The translations under genes and the position numbers were made by a program. Shown here piece after piece: positions 61,562 to 64,000 of a stretch of 64,000 nucleotides of DNA. The DNA lies in NCBI GenBank assembly GCA_021018815.1, contig JAITYX010000004.1, positions 3,349,501 to 3,413,500 of the forward strand, read 5' to 3'. Position 1 is the stretch's first letter, and each line of letters begins with the position of its first letter. The stretch comes from Talinum fruticosum. Its lineage: Eukaryota > Streptophyta > Magnoliopsida > Caryophyllales > Talinaceae. Below the pieces are notes generated by a model. That model was not told the origin of the DNA. It worked only from the letters and a program-made list of their open reading frames with translations, and did no database searches.

Positions 61562-62377
61562 ATGTACTTAATGTAGGAGTATGCAAGACCGATTAGCTAA
61601 AAATTTCAATTTGGATAAAATTTGAACTTTAAATAAACTGAAAATATCGATGAATCGGTTTTCGAGTTGGTTGATCGAATTTTTAATTTTTAATTTTAAA
61701 GTGGGGGAAGGGGTTGGGTACATTGGGTCGGCTCCAAGTCACTAACGGCTTTTTAAATATCGTGTCAATTTCGATTCTGCATAACTCATTGAGGTCGGTT
61801 ACTCTTGAGTTGTTATTGAGTTTTGATGGATTTGGGCCAAGCCACTTTGGATCCAGATGGGATGTGGGTTGATTCTTAATACTCAATATTATTAGTTAAT
61901 ATGTTTTTTTAAAGTATTTTGAGTACATTTACTTCTTTTAATTTCCAAATAATAAATATGAGAATATATTTTTATGCTTCAAACCCAAAATCTAAATCAA
62001 TAAATTTGGCAAAGTTAAAAATATATATATACTCATTTCATAAAAGCGTGTAGGGATTTGAGAGGGAGAAGTTGGAAAAGAAAAGGCTACATTTGGAAAT
62101 AGAGAAGAATTCTAAAAAGGCTAAAAACATAGGACAAAGGAGAATCAATGTTACTTGGTTGAATGTTTTCTTACCAAAAAAGATCTATAGCATGTACGTG
62201 GCAAAACTTCTATCAACCAAAAACTGCCTTAATTTTCTCATGCATAAAAAAAAACCCATTAATTAAAACGCTAAATAAAAAGGACATAGGCTTATTAATC
62301 TGATTAAAAAATGAATCAAAACTCACCTACTTTTGGTCAATTTTGATGGCAAGAAAAATAAATTTTTATGAGTTTAA

Positions 62378-62806
62378 GGGTGTGTTCGGCGAGTAGCGTT
62401 TGAGGTAGTGATTAGTGTTTTGGAGGATGTAAAACACTACTTATATAAAAATGTAAGTGTTCGGCAAAGTAGTGTTTGACATAATGAGTAGAGTTTTAGG
62501 TAGTGTTTTCGAAAAGCTACTCAAAGTAACGTTTTCAAAAACACTACCTAGTGTTTGCACATAATTCCCAAAATTCTCCTTTTTATTTTCTAAAATGTTT
62601 TATCAATTATATCTTTTTAAGTCATTTTATAGAAATCCGCTACTTAAACAACTACTATTAACGAACACACTTATCTCAAATCACTAGTTGAACATCTAAC
62701 CACTAACCACTAGTCGAGTAACGGTTAATCGCTAATAAAACAGACTAACGACTACTAAAACAACTAACCACTACTAAAACAGACTAATTTTACCGAACAC
62801 GCCCGT
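62378..62806. repeat. hAT-like MITE
   Basis: Left end GGGTGTGTTCGGCGA; reverse complement of the right end GGGCGTGTTCGGTAA (12 of 15 matching). No coding frame. No clean target duplication was found. Confidence 0.6.
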
Positions 62807-63904
62807 AACAAAGCCGATGATCATATTAGACGAGTAATCGTCTGACCTAAAATTTATGTCTGGATTTGATGGACATATGAATTTTATAGAAACTTGCAGA
62901 AACCAGTCACTTGCGGCTTTGACCTCACGACCAACCAAAATTTCATTATTTTGTGGTTTTAATCACATAACAACAATTGATTGACTCTCTAAACTTCATC
63001 AAAGTTTGCCATGTGGAAAAGAAAACAATTGATTTATAGTTCAATTCGCTTCAAACTTTTCAAGCCTAATATTGGAACGAACTAAAACTGACTATTTCGA
63101 GTTGAAATAGTTAGCTTTTATAGATGTAATTAGCTGAAAATGAATAGCGATTATAGTTGTTATAGTTGAAATTTTATGGTATACTTCTTAAACCTTTCAC
63201 GTCACCGGAGAGGTGCCAAACTCGATCACTATGACCAAACACTTTTGTTATGAAAGTTTTTTGAACATTAATAGTAATATATATAATTCAATAACACGAG
63301 TAATTTTTTGTACATTATGTTAGAAATATGAATATTTTAACTATATGGTAAATAATTTTGACCTAATTAAAATAATTAATCTAACTGAAACTTTACTTTA
63401 AAGTTAAAAATTTACTTTAAAATGTTCACACTACTTCAATCCACACTCCGCCATAAATCTATGATAATGTCAAGAATGTAAAAGAAACCCTGACATATGA
63501 TTAACTCAAAAGCACTCTACACATAACATATGATTAGTACTGAATAAACTAAACTAAACCAAAAACCAAAGTAATTAACACGTCTAATCACTACAAGTAA
63601 AATATGCAGCTTGTGATTAATTAGTAAACAACCCAATATCCAACCAAAACCGTCCAAAAAAGAGACCCCACCAAATTTCCAAGTTTTTTCCTCCTGTATT
63701 CCACCATAAAAAGTCTCCCTTCAAACCTTCCCTCCCCACCAAAATCAACAAACACCCTCCCCCTCTTTCTCTCTCTAAAACATCTCAAGAAGAATCCCAC
63801 AAAACCCAGCAAAATCCATACTCTCTCTCTCAAAAAGAACATCCCAACAAACCCACAAAAACCCAGAAAAACCAACTCTTGGGGACCCCAAAAGACCAAG
63901 AAAG

Positions 63905-64000
63905 ATGAGCAGCAACAATATTGATAATCATATGGGTAATTACCGGAGAGTTGTGAATAATGGAGGTGGTGGGTTAAGAGGATTCAGGCTGAACATAAGG
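63905..64000 (+). CDS. 5' end of an unidentified plant protein gene (partial)
   Basis: An ATG at 63905 follows a long C/T-rich leader and opens a frame that is still open at the window edge (32 codons). It begins MSSNNIDNHMGNYRRVV, then a Gly run and the basic GFRLNIR. The base composition shift and the leader argue for a real start. Too little is present to name the family; an Asn/Gly-rich start leading into an Arg-rich segment occurs in several small plant proteins. Confidence 0.6.
   Translation, partial: MSSNNIDNHMGNYRRVVNNGGGGLRGFRLNIR

Larger units (their letters stand above)
59426..63904. other. Intergenic, MITE-rich, with the promoter of the right-edge gene
   Basis: AT-rich. About 59603-59720 resembles half of another mariner-type MITE (CTCCATCCATCTCAAAAAAA). 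Small TIR elements lie at about 60318-60757, 61457-61561 and 62378-62806. The last 300 bases are C-rich and pyrimidine-rich leader, with ATAAAAAG at 63706-63713 as a weak TATA candidate. A minus-strand frame at 63621-63899 is the shadow of this leader. Confidence 0.5.

Overview
The window is nuclear DNA from a flowering plant, most likely a eudicot. It has AT-rich intergenic DNA, spliced genes with GT-AG introns, a nuclear tRNA-Leu, many GA/CT and AT microsatellites, plant-type MITEs and LINE debris, and plant-only gene families (PIN-LIKES carriers, HD-Zip I, PP7 phosphatase). There are no operons, CRISPR arrays or bacterial signals. Gene models were built by hand from splice sites, phase continuity and remembered family sequences; no alignment was run.

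Layout from left to right: a LINE zf-RVT fragment (about 0.4-0.6 kb); tRNA-Leu(UAG) at 1157-1236; the terminal exon of a coiled-coil protein gene on the minus strand (2064-2463), whose 5' part probably reaches the GA-rich leader near 6.4-6.6 kb; a complete nine-exon DGAT2 gene on plus (8593-13335); three tandem PIN-LIKES (PILS) auxin-carrier genes, all on minus with ten coding exons each (14257-18652, 22769-25873, 29801-33795); a three-exon HD-Zip I gene of the HB21/HB40/HB53 group on minus (35965-37852); a gene-poor stretch of about 14 kb with microsatellites, MITEs and two GC-rich islands; a five-exon PP7 phosphatase gene on minus (52015-58194); a MITE split by a LINE RNase H fragment; further small MITEs; and the first codons of a new plus-strand gene running off the right edge (63905 on).

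Functionally these are unlinked housekeeping and regulatory genes: storage-lipid synthesis (DGAT2), intracellular auxin homeostasis (PILS cluster), a bud-dormancy/ABA-type transcription factor (HD-Zip I) and light/heat signalling (PP7). The PILS array is the only real gene cluster and shows diverged paralogues with the same intron phases.

The most unusual points are the PP7 first exon, where the conserved protein is spread over three reading frames with each break next to a C-run; the diverged third PILS copy; the nested MITE/LINE insertion; and a GC-rich island with G-box and TCP-type motifs 4-5 kb upstream of the HD-Zip gene. I found no convincing evidence for an entirely new biological system.
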